DNA of 8,025 bases from an uncultured Paraprevotella sp. (lineage in GTDB: Bacteria > Bacteroidota > Bacteroidia > Bacteroidales > Bacteroidaceae). Below are positions 1-6,653 of this stretch, in pieces. The stretch's first letter is position 1; every line of letters starts with the position of its first letter. The stretch lies in NCBI GenBank assembly GCA_900766785.1, contig CAAFWT010000100.1:1-8025 (forward strand). Direction: 5' to 3'. Below the pieces are notes generated by a model. It saw nothing but the letters and a program-made list of their open reading frames with translations. It ran no database searches and had not been told where the DNA came from. Position numbers and translations under genes: made by a program.

Positions 1-1051
1 TGACATCATCGATGCCAAGGGAATGTATGTGGTACCAGGCTTTGTTGACATTCATGTGCATGGAGGTGGCGGACGTGATTTCCAGGAGGGAACTCCTGAA
101 GCCTTCAATGTGGCTGTCAACGCACATATGAAGTACGGAACCACCAGCATCTTCCCCACGCTGAGCAGCAGCACCGTTCCCATGATAGAGAAGGCAGTGG
201 AAACCTGCACCGAGCTCATGAAGGATCCCGATTCTCCCATCCTGGGTCTGCATCTTGAGGGGCATTACCTCAATCCCTTGAAGGCAGGAGCCCAGCGCCC
301 TGAGTGGATCAAGAATCCCGACCCCAATGAATACATCCCCATTGTGGAGGGCTCTCCCTGTCTCTCCAGATGGGATGCAGCCCCCGAGCTGCCAGGAGCT
401 CTCCAGTTTGGTAAGTTCTGTTCGGAGAAGGGTATCTTGCCCAGCATTGCCCATACAGCGGCCAACTACAGCGATGTGAAGGCTGGTTTTGATGCAGGAT
501 TCACTCATGTCACTCATTTCTATAATGCCATGCCTGGTTTCCACAACAAGCGTGAGTATAAGTATGAGGGTACGGTGGAGAGCGTATATATCATAGATGA
601 CATGACGGTGGAATGCGTGGCCGATGGCGTCCATGTGCCTCCCACCATTCTGCGCATGGTGTATAAGGTGAAGGGTGTGGAGCGTATGGCACTGATTACC
701 GATGCTCTGGCTGTTGCGGCAGCAGACAGCAAGGATGTCAAAGCCTTTGACCCCCGTGTGGTCATTGAGGATGGTGTATGCAAACTGTCCGATCGTTCTG
801 CCCTGGCTGGCTCTATTGCCACCACTGACCGACTGGTTCGCACAATGGTCAATCAGGCAGAGGTTCCCCTGGAGGATGCTGTCCGCATGGCCAGTGAGAC
901 TCCTGCGCATATCATGGGTGTGCATGACCGCAAAGGTTCGCTCACTCGCGGAAGGGATGCTGACATCCTTATCCTGGACGACAAACTTGATGTCCGTTGC
1001 GTATGGCAAATGGGTAAGCTTCGCTTGAATACACTCTTCAAGCCCTCTTGA
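1..1051 (+). CDS. nagA: N-acetylglucosamine-6-phosphate deacetylase, 5'-truncated by window edge
   Basis: NagA removes the acetyl group from GlcNAc-6-phosphate in the cytoplasm, giving glucosamine-6-phosphate for NagB; it serves GlcNAc, chitin, sialic acid and cell-wall amino-sugar catabolism. The frame is open from base 2, so the ATG at 23 is an internal Met (YVVPGFVDIHVHG follows at once) and roughly 40-45 N-terminal residues lie outside the window. Visible amidohydrolase landmarks are HVH at 53-61 (metal site), the LEG glutamate near 257-259, His at 452-454 (IAHTAA), His at 515-517 (THFYNAM), DGVH at 626-634 and the catalytic Asp of LITDALA at 701-703. The C-terminus (KGSLTRGRDADILILD, then VWQMGKL) is complete and typical. 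One oddity is LEGHYLNP where the family usually has LEGP[FY]LNP. The next gene is convergent, so no operon partner is seen downstream. The family call is secure. Confidence 0.95.
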   Translation, partial: DIIDAKGMYVVPGFVDIHVHGGGGRDFQEGTPEAFNVAVNAHMKYGTTSIFPTLSSSTVPMIEKAVETCTELMKDPDSPILGLHLEGHYLNPLKAGAQRPEWIKNPDPNEYIPIVEGSPCLSRWDAAPELPGALQFGKFCSEKGILPSIAHTAANYSDVKAGFDAGFTHVTHFYNAMPGFHNKREYKYEGTVESVYIIDDMTVECVADGVHVPPTILRMVYKVKGVERMALITDALAVAAADSKDVKAFDPRVVIEDGVCKLSDRSALAGSIATTDRLVRTMVNQAEVPLEDAVRMASETPAHIMGVHDRKGSLTRGRDADILILDDKLDVRCVWQMGKLRLNTLFKPS

Positions 1052-1193
1052 TAGGACTTCTTCTGAAGCCCTCCTCGTTTCTCGCTTCTCCAGTATGTGC
1101 CTCTCGCGCGTACATATTATATTATATATAGGGTGATGGCGAAGGAAGGGCAGATGACATTCCCTTGCTAATGAGGGATGATGGTTATAAAGC

Positions 1194-1235
1194 TATGGCG
1201 GCAGGACTCACTCGAGGGTGTTTCCTGCCGCCATA
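1194..1235. terminator. Probable bidirectional terminator between nagA and the esterase gene
   Basis: A perfect 13-bp inverted repeat: TATGGCGGCAGGA at 1194-1206 and its reverse complement at 1223-1235, around a 16-nt loop. It lies in the 205-bp gap between two convergent genes. The + side continues into a T-rich stretch (TTTATTT), and the - side reads GCTTTATAACC after the stem, so it could end both transcripts. The T tracts are short and broken, so efficiency is uncertain. The rest of the gap (1052-1193) holds only an AT-rich run (ATATTATATTATATATA, about 1114-1130) and nothing else I can name. Confidence 0.7.
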
Positions 1236-1256
1236 TTTATTTGGGATGCTGATGTC

Positions 1257-2756
1257 TTACCAGCGGTCTGTGCGGAAAGGAGCCACGTGCAGGTCGCTTG
1301 CCGTGCGCAGGGTACATGTGGGGTTGTCGGCCCATCCGTAACGTACAGCCACGGGGAAATGTACACCTTCGTTGCTTACCACCACTTCATCTTCGCTTAT
1401 CACCTTGGCTTTGGCCACATGCCATTTCCTGTCAGCTCCCGCAATGATAAATCCAGGCAGATTATCCTCCCTTACCAGTGGTTCGCTTCCCTGTGGGGTG
1501 CTGAAGTGGATGTGTACACCATCCTCTTCCACAGTGAAATGATGGTATATGGGAGCCGTGTATGCCACCTTGCTCTTGCCGTAAGTCTGGTTCAGTGCAA
1601 TGGCAGCCATGCGCCTGCCCACCTCTCTCTTGGTCTTTGGATGTATGTCCTGGGCATCTCCCAGGTCTATGTTGGTCACCATACCCGTGTTGGGCAGACA
1701 CAGGGCATCGGCCTGTGACTCACGCAGAAGAGCCCATTGGGATTCGGGCTGCAGGTCACTTGGCTGCAGGAAGTTGGCCAACTGAACAAAATAGAAAGGC
1801 ATGGTGGGGTTGTTCCAGCATTTACGCCAGTCGGCAATGAGGGTTTGGAAGGCAGCCTGGTACTGTGCCGCACGTCCCACATTGTCACATCCCTGGTACC
1901 AGATGATACCTCTTACGGGGAACTCTATGAGCGGATGTATCATGGCATTGAACAGTCCTGTGGCATGCTTGTAATAGTTCACGTCGTGGTTTCTGTTCCT
2001 TTTCTCCTGAGGAATGCTCTCGTAATAGGCAGTCATGGCTTCGGGAGAGTAGCCCGAGCTTATCATCTTGCCTGCCTGTTCTTCGAATCCCGTCACATAC
2101 TGGAGAGCTTCAGCCCGTGTCCAGGCTTCTACAGGTGTGCCTCCCCAGTCATCGTCGATGACTCCCACGGGTATCTTCAGTTCCTCCCACAGGCGCAGAG
2201 CATAGAAGTAGCATAGGGCGCTGAAATTCTCCACTGTCTGTGGACTGCATTCCTGCCATCCGTCCATGGTGAGTTCCACCTGCTCCTGCGGCTTCACGTT
2301 GGTGCGCTTCTTCACCTGCAGCAGTCGTATCATGGGATACTTGGCGTTGGCTATCTCCTCCTCATAGTTGAGCACTTTTCCCCATCCCTTGAGAGGCATC
2401 TCCATATTGCTCTGTCCGCTGCCCAGCCACACTTCTCCTATCAGTACGTTCTCCAGTGTGGTCTCCTCTCCGTCGGAGAAGGTCATGGTGTAAGGCTTCT
2501 GTCCACCCTTGGGTGTCTGTATGGTGAGGGTAAACTTTCCGTCTGTTGGCGAAGCCTGTGCCGATACACCTTTCTTGTTCCATCCTGTTACCAGTGTCAC
2601 CTGGCTTCCCGGACGGGCGGTGCCATGGATGTTCAGTGTGGTTTTCTGTTGGAGAACCATGTTGCTGGTGAAGTGAGTGGGCAGGGTGACCCGGCTCCAT
2701 GCTCTCTGCCCCGCAAACATCAAGCTGCAAAGCAGAATAAGAGTTAGCTTTTTCAT
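1257..2756 (-). CDS. Secreted SASA-family carbohydrate esterase (sialate O-acetylesterase type)
   Basis: 499 residues. The N-terminus is a signal peptide: MKK, a hydrophobic stretch at about 4-16, and a likely type I cut near residues 20-22 (AWS). The Cys at 10 does not sit in a good lipobox, so a periplasmic or exported protein is more likely than a lipoprotein. The mature start VTLPTHFTSNMVLQQ is the usual opening of sialate O-acetylesterases. A small beta domain (about 25-105) precedes the SGNH-like hydrolase domain: nucleophile Ser116 in SGQSNM, WGGTPVEAW at 204-212, WYQG at 286-289, and the Asp370/His372 pair in QDIHP. Family members remove O-acetyl groups from sialic acid or plant polysaccharides such as xylan and xyloglucan; the substrate cannot be read from sequence. 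WYQG is followed by CDN instead of the common ESN. The gene is convergent with nagA and divergent from the phosphodiesterase. The ATG at 2756 is preceded by an A-rich leader with no Shine-Dalgarno. Confidence 0.88.
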   Translation of the reverse strand: MKKLTLILLCSLMFAGQRAWSRVTLPTHFTSNMVLQQKTTLNIHGTARPGSQVTLVTGWNKKGVSAQASPTDGKFTLTIQTPKGGQKPYTMTFSDGEETTLENVLIGEVWLGSGQSNMEMPLKGWGKVLNYEEEIANAKYPMIRLLQVKKRTNVKPQEQVELTMDGWQECSPQTVENFSALCYFYALRLWEELKIPVGVIDDDWGGTPVEAWTRAEALQYVTGFEEQAGKMISSGYSPEAMTAYYESIPQEKRNRNHDVNYYKHATGLFNAMIHPLIEFPVRGIIWYQGCDNVGRAAQYQAAFQTLIADWRKCWNNPTMPFYFVQLANFLQPSDLQPESQWALLRESQADALCLPNTGMVTNIDLGDAQDIHPKTKREVGRRMAAIALNQTYGKSKVAYTAPIYHHFTVEEDGVHIHFSTPQGSEPLVREDNLPGFIIAGADRKWHVAKAKVISEDEVVVSNEGVHFPVAVRYGWADNPTCTLRTASDLHVAPFRTDRW

Positions 2757-2788
2757 ATGTTTGTTATTTATTAGGTTATTATTATGTG

Positions 2789-2796
2789 CAAATATA
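2789..2796 (-). promoter_or_regulatory. Bacteroidetes-type -7 box for the esterase gene
   Basis: Read on the - strand this is TATATTTG, an exact match to TAnnTTTG, the -7 element of the Bacteroidetes primary sigma factor. It ends 32 bases before the ATG at 2756, giving a short AT-rich leader. No clear TTTG -33 element stands at the expected distance, so this is a motif-level call. Confidence 0.5.
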
Positions 2797-2859
2797 CGAA
2801 TAATAAATCTCCTTAATTAATTATGGGGTCGGAAAGAGTGCATTTCCATATAATTTGAC

Positions 2860-2867
2860 TAACTTTG
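2860..2867 (+). promoter_or_regulatory. Candidate -7 box for the phosphodiesterase gene
   Basis: TAACTTTG matches TAnnTTTG and points toward the gene starting at 2962. Transcription would begin near 2874 and leave a leader of nearly 90 nt. That leader contains two small inverted repeats: CCGAA/TTCGG at 2895-2910 and GTTTG/CAAAC at 2919-2932. No good -33 TTTG is seen upstream. The motif lies about 65 bp from the opposite-strand -7 box at 2789-2796, so the two promoters would be back to back. Confidence 0.45.
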
Positions 2868-2961
2868 CGATACAGATAGGCTGGTGTTTATCGGCCGAAA
2901 CTTTATTCGGTTCTGTCTGTTTGCTGACAAACAAATTACTGATTACTAAAGATATACTAAC

Positions 2962-3765
2962 ATGAAAAGAATCTTTATTCTTATGGCGGCCCTCCTCGTT
3001 GGTTTGACCGCTGTGGCGCAGCCCAAGATTGTGGCTCATCGCGGTTACTGGCGTACGGATGGCAGTGCTCAGAACTCCATCACTTCCCTTCAGAAGGCAG
3101 CAGCAGTGGGTTGTTATGGTTCGGAGTTTGATGTATGGCTTACGGCCGACGGAGTGCCTGTGGTGTTTCATGATGCCACTATCGATGGTATTCGCATCGA
3201 GGATACCACCTTTGCCACACTCATGAATCATCGTCTGCAAAATGGAGAGTTCATTCCCACCCTCCAACAGTATCTTACCGAGGGCTCCAAGATAGAGGGT
3301 TGCCAGCTTATCCTCGAAATCAAACCTCACCGCAACGAAGTGCGTGACAAGCGCATTGCAGACATGTGCGTGGAACTCGTGCGTACACTCGGTCTGGAGA
3401 AGAAGACTGAGTACATCTCCTTCAGCAAGGTGGTGTGCCAGCGTCTGCATGAGATTACGCCCGACTCCAAGGTGGCTTACCTCAATGGTGAGTTGTCACC
3501 TGCCCAAATCAAGGAGATGGGTCTTACGGGTATTGATTACAACGAGAAGGTGTTTGTGAAACATCCCGAATGGCTCCAGGAAGCCAAGCAACTGGGAGTG
3601 GAGGTGAACGTGTGGACTGTGGATGGTGAGGAGAATCTGCGTCATCATGTGAATCTGGAGGGCGTGGACCTTATTACCACCAACGATCCCGAGATTCTCA
3701 AGGGTATCCTGGCAGAGCAAGAGGCAGCCAAGCAACCTGCTTCCAAGAAGAGCAAGAAGAAGTAA
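2962..3765 (+). CDS. Exported glycerophosphodiester phosphodiesterase (GDPD family)
   Basis: 267 residues. GDPD enzymes hydrolyse deacylated phospholipids such as glycerophosphocholine or glycerophosphoethanolamine to glycerol-3-phosphate and an alcohol. The start is a signal peptide (MKRIFILMAALLVGLTAVAQ) with a probable cut after AVA or AVAQ, placing the enzyme in the periplasm or outside. The catalytic TIM-barrel signature is intact: HRG at 26-28, acidic metal ligands Glu55 and Asp57 in GSEFDVWLTADG, His70-Asp71 in VVFHD, Glu119 and Lys121 in LILEIKPH, and the C-terminal NVWTVD near 216-221 followed by GVDLITTNDP. The protein ends in a basic tail (KKSKKK), which may touch membranes or polyanions (inference). 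The ATG follows an A-rich leader without Shine-Dalgarno. It is flanked by a divergent esterase gene and a strong terminator, so it is probably monocistronic. Similar enzymes are called UgpQ or GlpQ; I cannot choose between the names. Confidence 0.93.
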   Translation: MKRIFILMAALLVGLTAVAQPKIVAHRGYWRTDGSAQNSITSLQKAAAVGCYGSEFDVWLTADGVPVVFHDATIDGIRIEDTTFATLMNHRLQNGEFIPTLQQYLTEGSKIEGCQLILEIKPHRNEVRDKRIADMCVELVRTLGLEKKTEYISFSKVVCQRLHEITPDSKVAYLNGELSPAQIKEMGLTGIDYNEKVFVKHPEWLQEAKQLGVEVNVWTVDGEENLRHHVNLEGVDLITTNDPEILKGILAEQEAAKQPASKKSKKK

Positions 3766-3799
3766 GTAATCCCATAGGAAAGCCTCCTTTCGGAGGAAT

Positions 3800-3858
3800 A
3801 TTTGAAGCCGCATGACCGACTCTCTTAGTATGAGGAGGTCATGCGGCTTCAAATTTTT
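3800..3858 (+). terminator. Rho-independent terminator of the phosphodiesterase gene
   Basis: A perfect 18-bp inverted repeat: ATTTGAAGCCGCATGACC at 3800-3817 and its complement at 3837-3854. A 19-nt loop separates the arms, and the right arm runs into TTTTT at 3854-3858. It sits 34 bp after the stop codon on the + strand. Reading the other way the stem is followed by ATATTCCTCC, which is not T-rich, so it probably acts only on the + strand transcript. Confidence 0.88.
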
Positions 3859-3994
3859 GTTCTTGGGTCAGAGGGTTCTTCTGGCTCAGCAAAAAAAAAT
3901 CTGGGGGCAGTGACTTATATGTGAGTCTTATCTCCCTGTTCTCTTATCCAGAATAGGACTGGCGATTTCGGTGCCCCTTTTGCCCGTCTCAGAC

Positions 3995-4160
3995 GCAGTG
4001 CACTGCAACCGTCCCTGCAGTGCACTGCAACCGCTCCCGCAGTGCACTGCATCCGTCCTTGCAGTGCACTGTATCCTCCAACGCTAATACTTGCAACCTT
4101 TCCCGCAAGTACTTGCATCCGTCCTTGCAAGTACTTGCGACCGCCCCTGCAAGTACTTGC
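3995..4160. repeat. Array of eight 12-bp palindromes at exact 22-bp spacing
   Basis: Palindromes begin at 3995, 4017, 4039, 4061, 4083, 4105, 4127 and 4149, each exactly 22 bp after the last: 12 bp of dyad plus a 10-bp spacer. Units 1-3 are GCAGTGCACTGC and unit 4 differs at its last base (GT for GC). Units 6-8 are GCAAGTACTTGC and unit 5 is a degenerate version (GCTAATACTTGC). Spacers are pyrimidine-rich on the + strand and share a core near A[AT]CCGTCC. The array is in the convergent gap, 75 bp past the rnr stop codon. I know no named element that matches. It could be a protein-binding array, a source of RNA hairpins, or a lineage-specific intergenic repeat. The period is not a multiple of three and the - strand open frame through it does not resemble a protein I know, so I treat it as non-coding. 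Confidence 0.95.
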
Positions 4161-4235
4161 GGGAAAAGACGCCATTATATAGGAATCTCTTCCCCCATGT
4201 TTTTCTACGGAGCCGTTCTTCTTTCACTCCCCACT

Positions 4236-6449
4236 TTATTCCCTGACCAGCTTATAGTCGAGCTGCTTGCGGAAGAGGTCGGCGCGAGCCACCTGTATCT
4301 TCACTGTGTCGCCCAGGTGATAACAATGGTGTGAGGCTCTGCCGCGCAGACAATAGTTTTTCTCGTCAAACTCATAATAGTCGTCACAGAGATCTCTCAT
4401 GGGCACCATGCCCTCACACTTGTTCTCGTTCACCTCCACATACAGGCCAAACTCCGTCACTCCGCTGATGGTTCCTTCGAAGACTTCTCCCAGGCGGTCC
4501 TTCATGTATTCCACCTGCTTGTATTTTATGCTGGAGCGCTCGGCCTGTGCTGCCGTCTGTTCCATCTCGCTGCAGTGCTCACACAGTTCCTCATACTTGT
4601 CCCTTCCTACACTTCTTCCACCCTCGGCATAGCGAGTCAGCAGACGGTGAACCATCAGGTCGGGATAACGTCTGATGGGGCTTGTGAAATGGGTGTAGTA
4701 GCGGAAGGCCAGACCATAGTGTCCCACATTCTGTACGCTGTACTTGGCTTTCATCATGGCACGCAGGCTCACCATCTCCACCACGTTTTGTTCCTTCTTG
4801 CCTTTGATGTCGTTGAGCAACTTGTTGAGATTGCGGCTTATGTCGTCTTTGGAGCCGTTGGTGCGCAACTTATAGCCGAACTTGCTCACAAAGTCGGCCA
4901 GATTCATCAGCTTCTGTGGGTCAGGTGTGTCGTGGATACGATACACAAAGACCTTGGGCTTGGTTCCCTTGCTTACCCTGCCAATGCTTTCGGCCACGGT
5001 GCGGTTGGCCAGGAGCATAAACTCCTCCACCAGTTTGTTGGCATCCTTGGCCACCTTGAAGTATACACTTGTGGGTTTACCTTTCTCGTCGGTCTCAAAG
5101 CGTACCTCACATCTGTCAAAATCAATGGCACCGCTGGAGAAGCGCTTCCTCCTCAGCTCCTTGGCCATGCGGTTCAGTGTGATAAGCTCTTGGGCGAAAT
5201 GCTCGGCAGGTTCTGCATTGGGCGTGAGAGGTGCCACATGGTCGCCTGGACTGTCATAGTCCTCTTGGCTGGCTTCGTGATGAGCCTCCAGCACCTCCTG
5301 TACTTCCTCGTAGGTGAAGCGTCTGTTGCTGCGTATGATGGTATGTGCCAGGTGCCAGTTCTTCACCTCAGCCTTTTCGTTGAGAGTGAAGATGACGCTG
5401 TAAGCCAGTTTGTCCTCATCGGGCCTGAGTGAACAGATATAGTTGCAGAGGCGCTCGGGAAGCATGGGTATGGTGCGGTCCACCAGGTACACGCTTGTGG
5501 AACGCTTCTGTGCCTCGCGGTCAATGATGGAACCTTCGGTCACATAATGGCTCACATCGGCTATGTGTACACCCACTTCCCACAGTCCGTCTTCCAAGGG
5601 GCGTATGCTCAGGGCATCGTCAAAGTCCTTGGCATCCCTGGGGTCGATGGTGAAGGTCATCACCTCACGCATGTCCTCACGCTTGGATATCTCTTCGGCT
5701 GTGATGCCCGGCAGCAACTTCTCTGCTGCTTTCTCTACGGCAGAGGGATACTTGTAAGGCAGTCCGTATTCTGCCAGGATGGCATGCATCTCGGCATTGT
5801 TCTCTCCCGTTCTGCCCAGGATGTCTATGACCTGTCCCACGGGGTTCTTGGCATTCTCGGGCCATTCGGTTATCTTTACCACAGCCTTGTCGCCATCCTT
5901 GCCTTTCTTGAGTGCCGATTTGGGGATGAAGATGTCATTGGCCAGCGTACGGTCCTCGGTGAGCAGATAGGCATAGTCCTTCTTGACCTCCAGCGTACCC
6001 ACAAACGTGTGGTCGGCCCGCTCCACTATTTCTGTCACGAGAGCCTCTCTCACATGATTCCTTCTGCGAGCCATCATGGTGGCTTGCACTCGGTCCCCGT
6101 CCATGGCATGCATACTGTTTCGCTCTGCCACCAGTATGGGTTCTGTGCCGTCGGCAGGTTCGAATACGTTCTTGCCGTTGGCCTTGCGTCGGAACACTCC
6201 CTCCATCACCTGCGAGGGTGTGTTGAGGCTGTAGTGATAACGCGGTTGCTCCTTGATATAATCGTCCATCAGCATCTCGTCCAGTACGTCCATCATCAGC
6301 ATCTTGGCAGGATGCGTCTTCAGATTCAGGGTACGGTAGAGTGTTTTTAAGTCAAATGTGATGCCTGGCGCTTGCCTGAACATGTTCATCATCAGTTCCT
6401 GCAGATCTTTCTTCTTCATGCGCTGGCTCGATTTCTTCTCTTTTGCCAT
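4236..6449 (-). CDS. rnr: Ribonuclease R (RNB-family 3'-5' exoribonuclease)
   Basis: RNase R is a processive 3'-5' hydrolytic exoribonuclease that degrades structured RNA, acting in mRNA, rRNA and tRNA quality control. The 737-residue protein starting at MAKEKKSSQRMKKK has an N-terminal winged-helix-like segment (about 10-75), cold-shock-like RNA-binding domains (about 80-235), and an RNB catalytic domain (about 255-590). The RNB domain carries the four metal-binding aspartates in IDPRDAKDFDDA (Asp269, 275, 277, 278) and the TSPIRRYPDLMVHRLL signature near 589-604. A C-terminal S1 domain begins near GEVFEGTISGVTEFGLYVE (about 654-672). The frame stays open upstream to an ATG at 6536, but those 29 residues (MGWREEKSLNF...) do not look like RNase R. 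A TAnnTTTG motif at 6503-6510 would also start transcription downstream of 6536, so I choose 6449. The long basic C-terminal tail of enterobacterial RNase R is absent. Neighbours are convergent (phosphodiesterase) and divergent (epimerase). Confidence 0.96.
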   Translation of the reverse strand: MAKEKKSSQRMKKKDLQELMMNMFRQAPGITFDLKTLYRTLNLKTHPAKMLMMDVLDEMLMDDYIKEQPRYHYSLNTPSQVMEGVFRRKANGKNVFEPADGTEPILVAERNSMHAMDGDRVQATMMARRRNHVREALVTEIVERADHTFVGTLEVKKDYAYLLTEDRTLANDIFIPKSALKKGKDGDKAVVKITEWPENAKNPVGQVIDILGRTGENNAEMHAILAEYGLPYKYPSAVEKAAEKLLPGITAEEISKREDMREVMTFTIDPRDAKDFDDALSIRPLEDGLWEVGVHIADVSHYVTEGSIIDREAQKRSTSVYLVDRTIPMLPERLCNYICSLRPDEDKLAYSVIFTLNEKAEVKNWHLAHTIIRSNRRFTYEEVQEVLEAHHEASQEDYDSPGDHVAPLTPNAEPAEHFAQELITLNRMAKELRRKRFSSGAIDFDRCEVRFETDEKGKPTSVYFKVAKDANKLVEEFMLLANRTVAESIGRVSKGTKPKVFVYRIHDTPDPQKLMNLADFVSKFGYKLRTNGSKDDISRNLNKLLNDIKGKKEQNVVEMVSLRAMMKAKYSVQNVGHYGLAFRYYTHFTSPIRRYPDLMVHRLLTRYAEGGRSVGRDKYEELCEHCSEMEQTAAQAERSSIKYKQVEYMKDRLGEVFEGTISGVTEFGLYVEVNENKCEGMVPMRDLCDDYYEFDEKNYCLRGRASHHCYHLGDTVKIQVARADLFRKQLDYKLVRE

Positions 6450-6502
6450 AGTAGTGAGTATTAGGTTTGCACATGGTGTGCCCAGAGGGCCAACCTCAAA
6501 AG

Positions 6503-6537
6503 CAAAGTTAAGGCTTTTTTCTTCTCTCCACCCCAAA
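6503..6537 (-). promoter_or_regulatory. Candidate rnr promoter
   Basis: On the - strand, TAACTTTG at 6510-6503 matches the Bacteroidetes -7 element. TTTG at 6537-6534 may serve as the -33 element, though the 23-bp gap is a little longer than the usual spacing of about 19-21. Transcription would start near 6496 and give a leader of about 47 nt before the ATG at 6449. Confidence 0.5.
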
Positions 6538-6622
6538 TAGAGTCTTAAATAATAATTATATGAGAGGATTCATCTGAGATTGCTTTCTTCTTTTCATTTA
6601 AATGTGATGAAAACGATGTACC

Positions 6623-6641
6623 TTTACCTGCCGAAGGTAAA
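6623..6641 (+). promoter_or_regulatory. Hairpin just upstream of the epimerase start codon
   Basis: TTTACCT at 6623-6629 and AGGTAAA at 6635-6641 form a perfect 7-bp inverted repeat with a 5-nt loop, ending 12 bases before the ATG. An overlapping pairing, TACCTT with AAGGTA (6619-6624 and 6634-6639), is also possible. TACCTTTA at 6619-6626 is one base off the -7 consensus TAnnTTTG, so the site may be an operator over a weak promoter rather than an RNA hairpin. Function is not established. Confidence 0.4.
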
Positions 6642-6653
6642 AGAACAAACGAA

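Larger units (their letters stand above)
3766..4235. other. 470-bp convergent intergenic region
   Basis: This gene-free stretch lies between the 3' ends of the phosphodiesterase gene (+) and rnr (-). From left to right it holds a small CCTCC/GGAGG hairpin at 3783-3796 (4-nt loop, no T tract), the long terminator hairpin at 3800-3854, a run of nine A at 3891-3899, about 95 bp with no feature I can name, the palindrome array at 3995-4160, and 75 bp before the rnr stop codon. The - strand T run at 3891-3899 lacks an adjacent GC-rich stem, so no clear rnr terminator is seen. Confidence 0.8.

Noticed and set aside
23..25. ATG at 23 as the true start of nagA
   Set aside because: The frame is open to the window edge, the preceding residues (DIIDAKG) fit NagA, and the conserved metal-binding HVH would otherwise lie only 11 residues from the start.
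2821..3450. 209-codon open frame on the - strand opposite the phosphodiesterase gene
   Set aside because: It lies antisense to a well-supported GDPD gene, has no recognisable domain, and runs across the promoter region.
3891..3899. Terminator for rnr at the - strand T run
   Set aside because: No GC-rich stem directly precedes the T run on the - strand.
3995..4160. CRISPR array
   Set aside because: The 12-bp palindromes are too short to be CRISPR repeats, the 10-bp intervals resemble each other instead of being unique spacers, and there are no cas genes.
3915..4175. 86-codon open frame on the - strand through the palindrome array
   Set aside because: It is built mostly from the 22-bp repeat read in rotating frames and has no recognisable protein features or start context.
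4575..6350. Long + strand open frames (285 and 267 codons) opposite rnr
   Set aside because: They are antisense shadows of the strongly supported RNase R coding frame, with no domain signature.
6450..6536. N-terminal extension of RNase R to the ATG at 6536
   Set aside because: The extra 29 residues do not resemble RNase R, and the likely promoter at 6503-6510 lies inside the extension.
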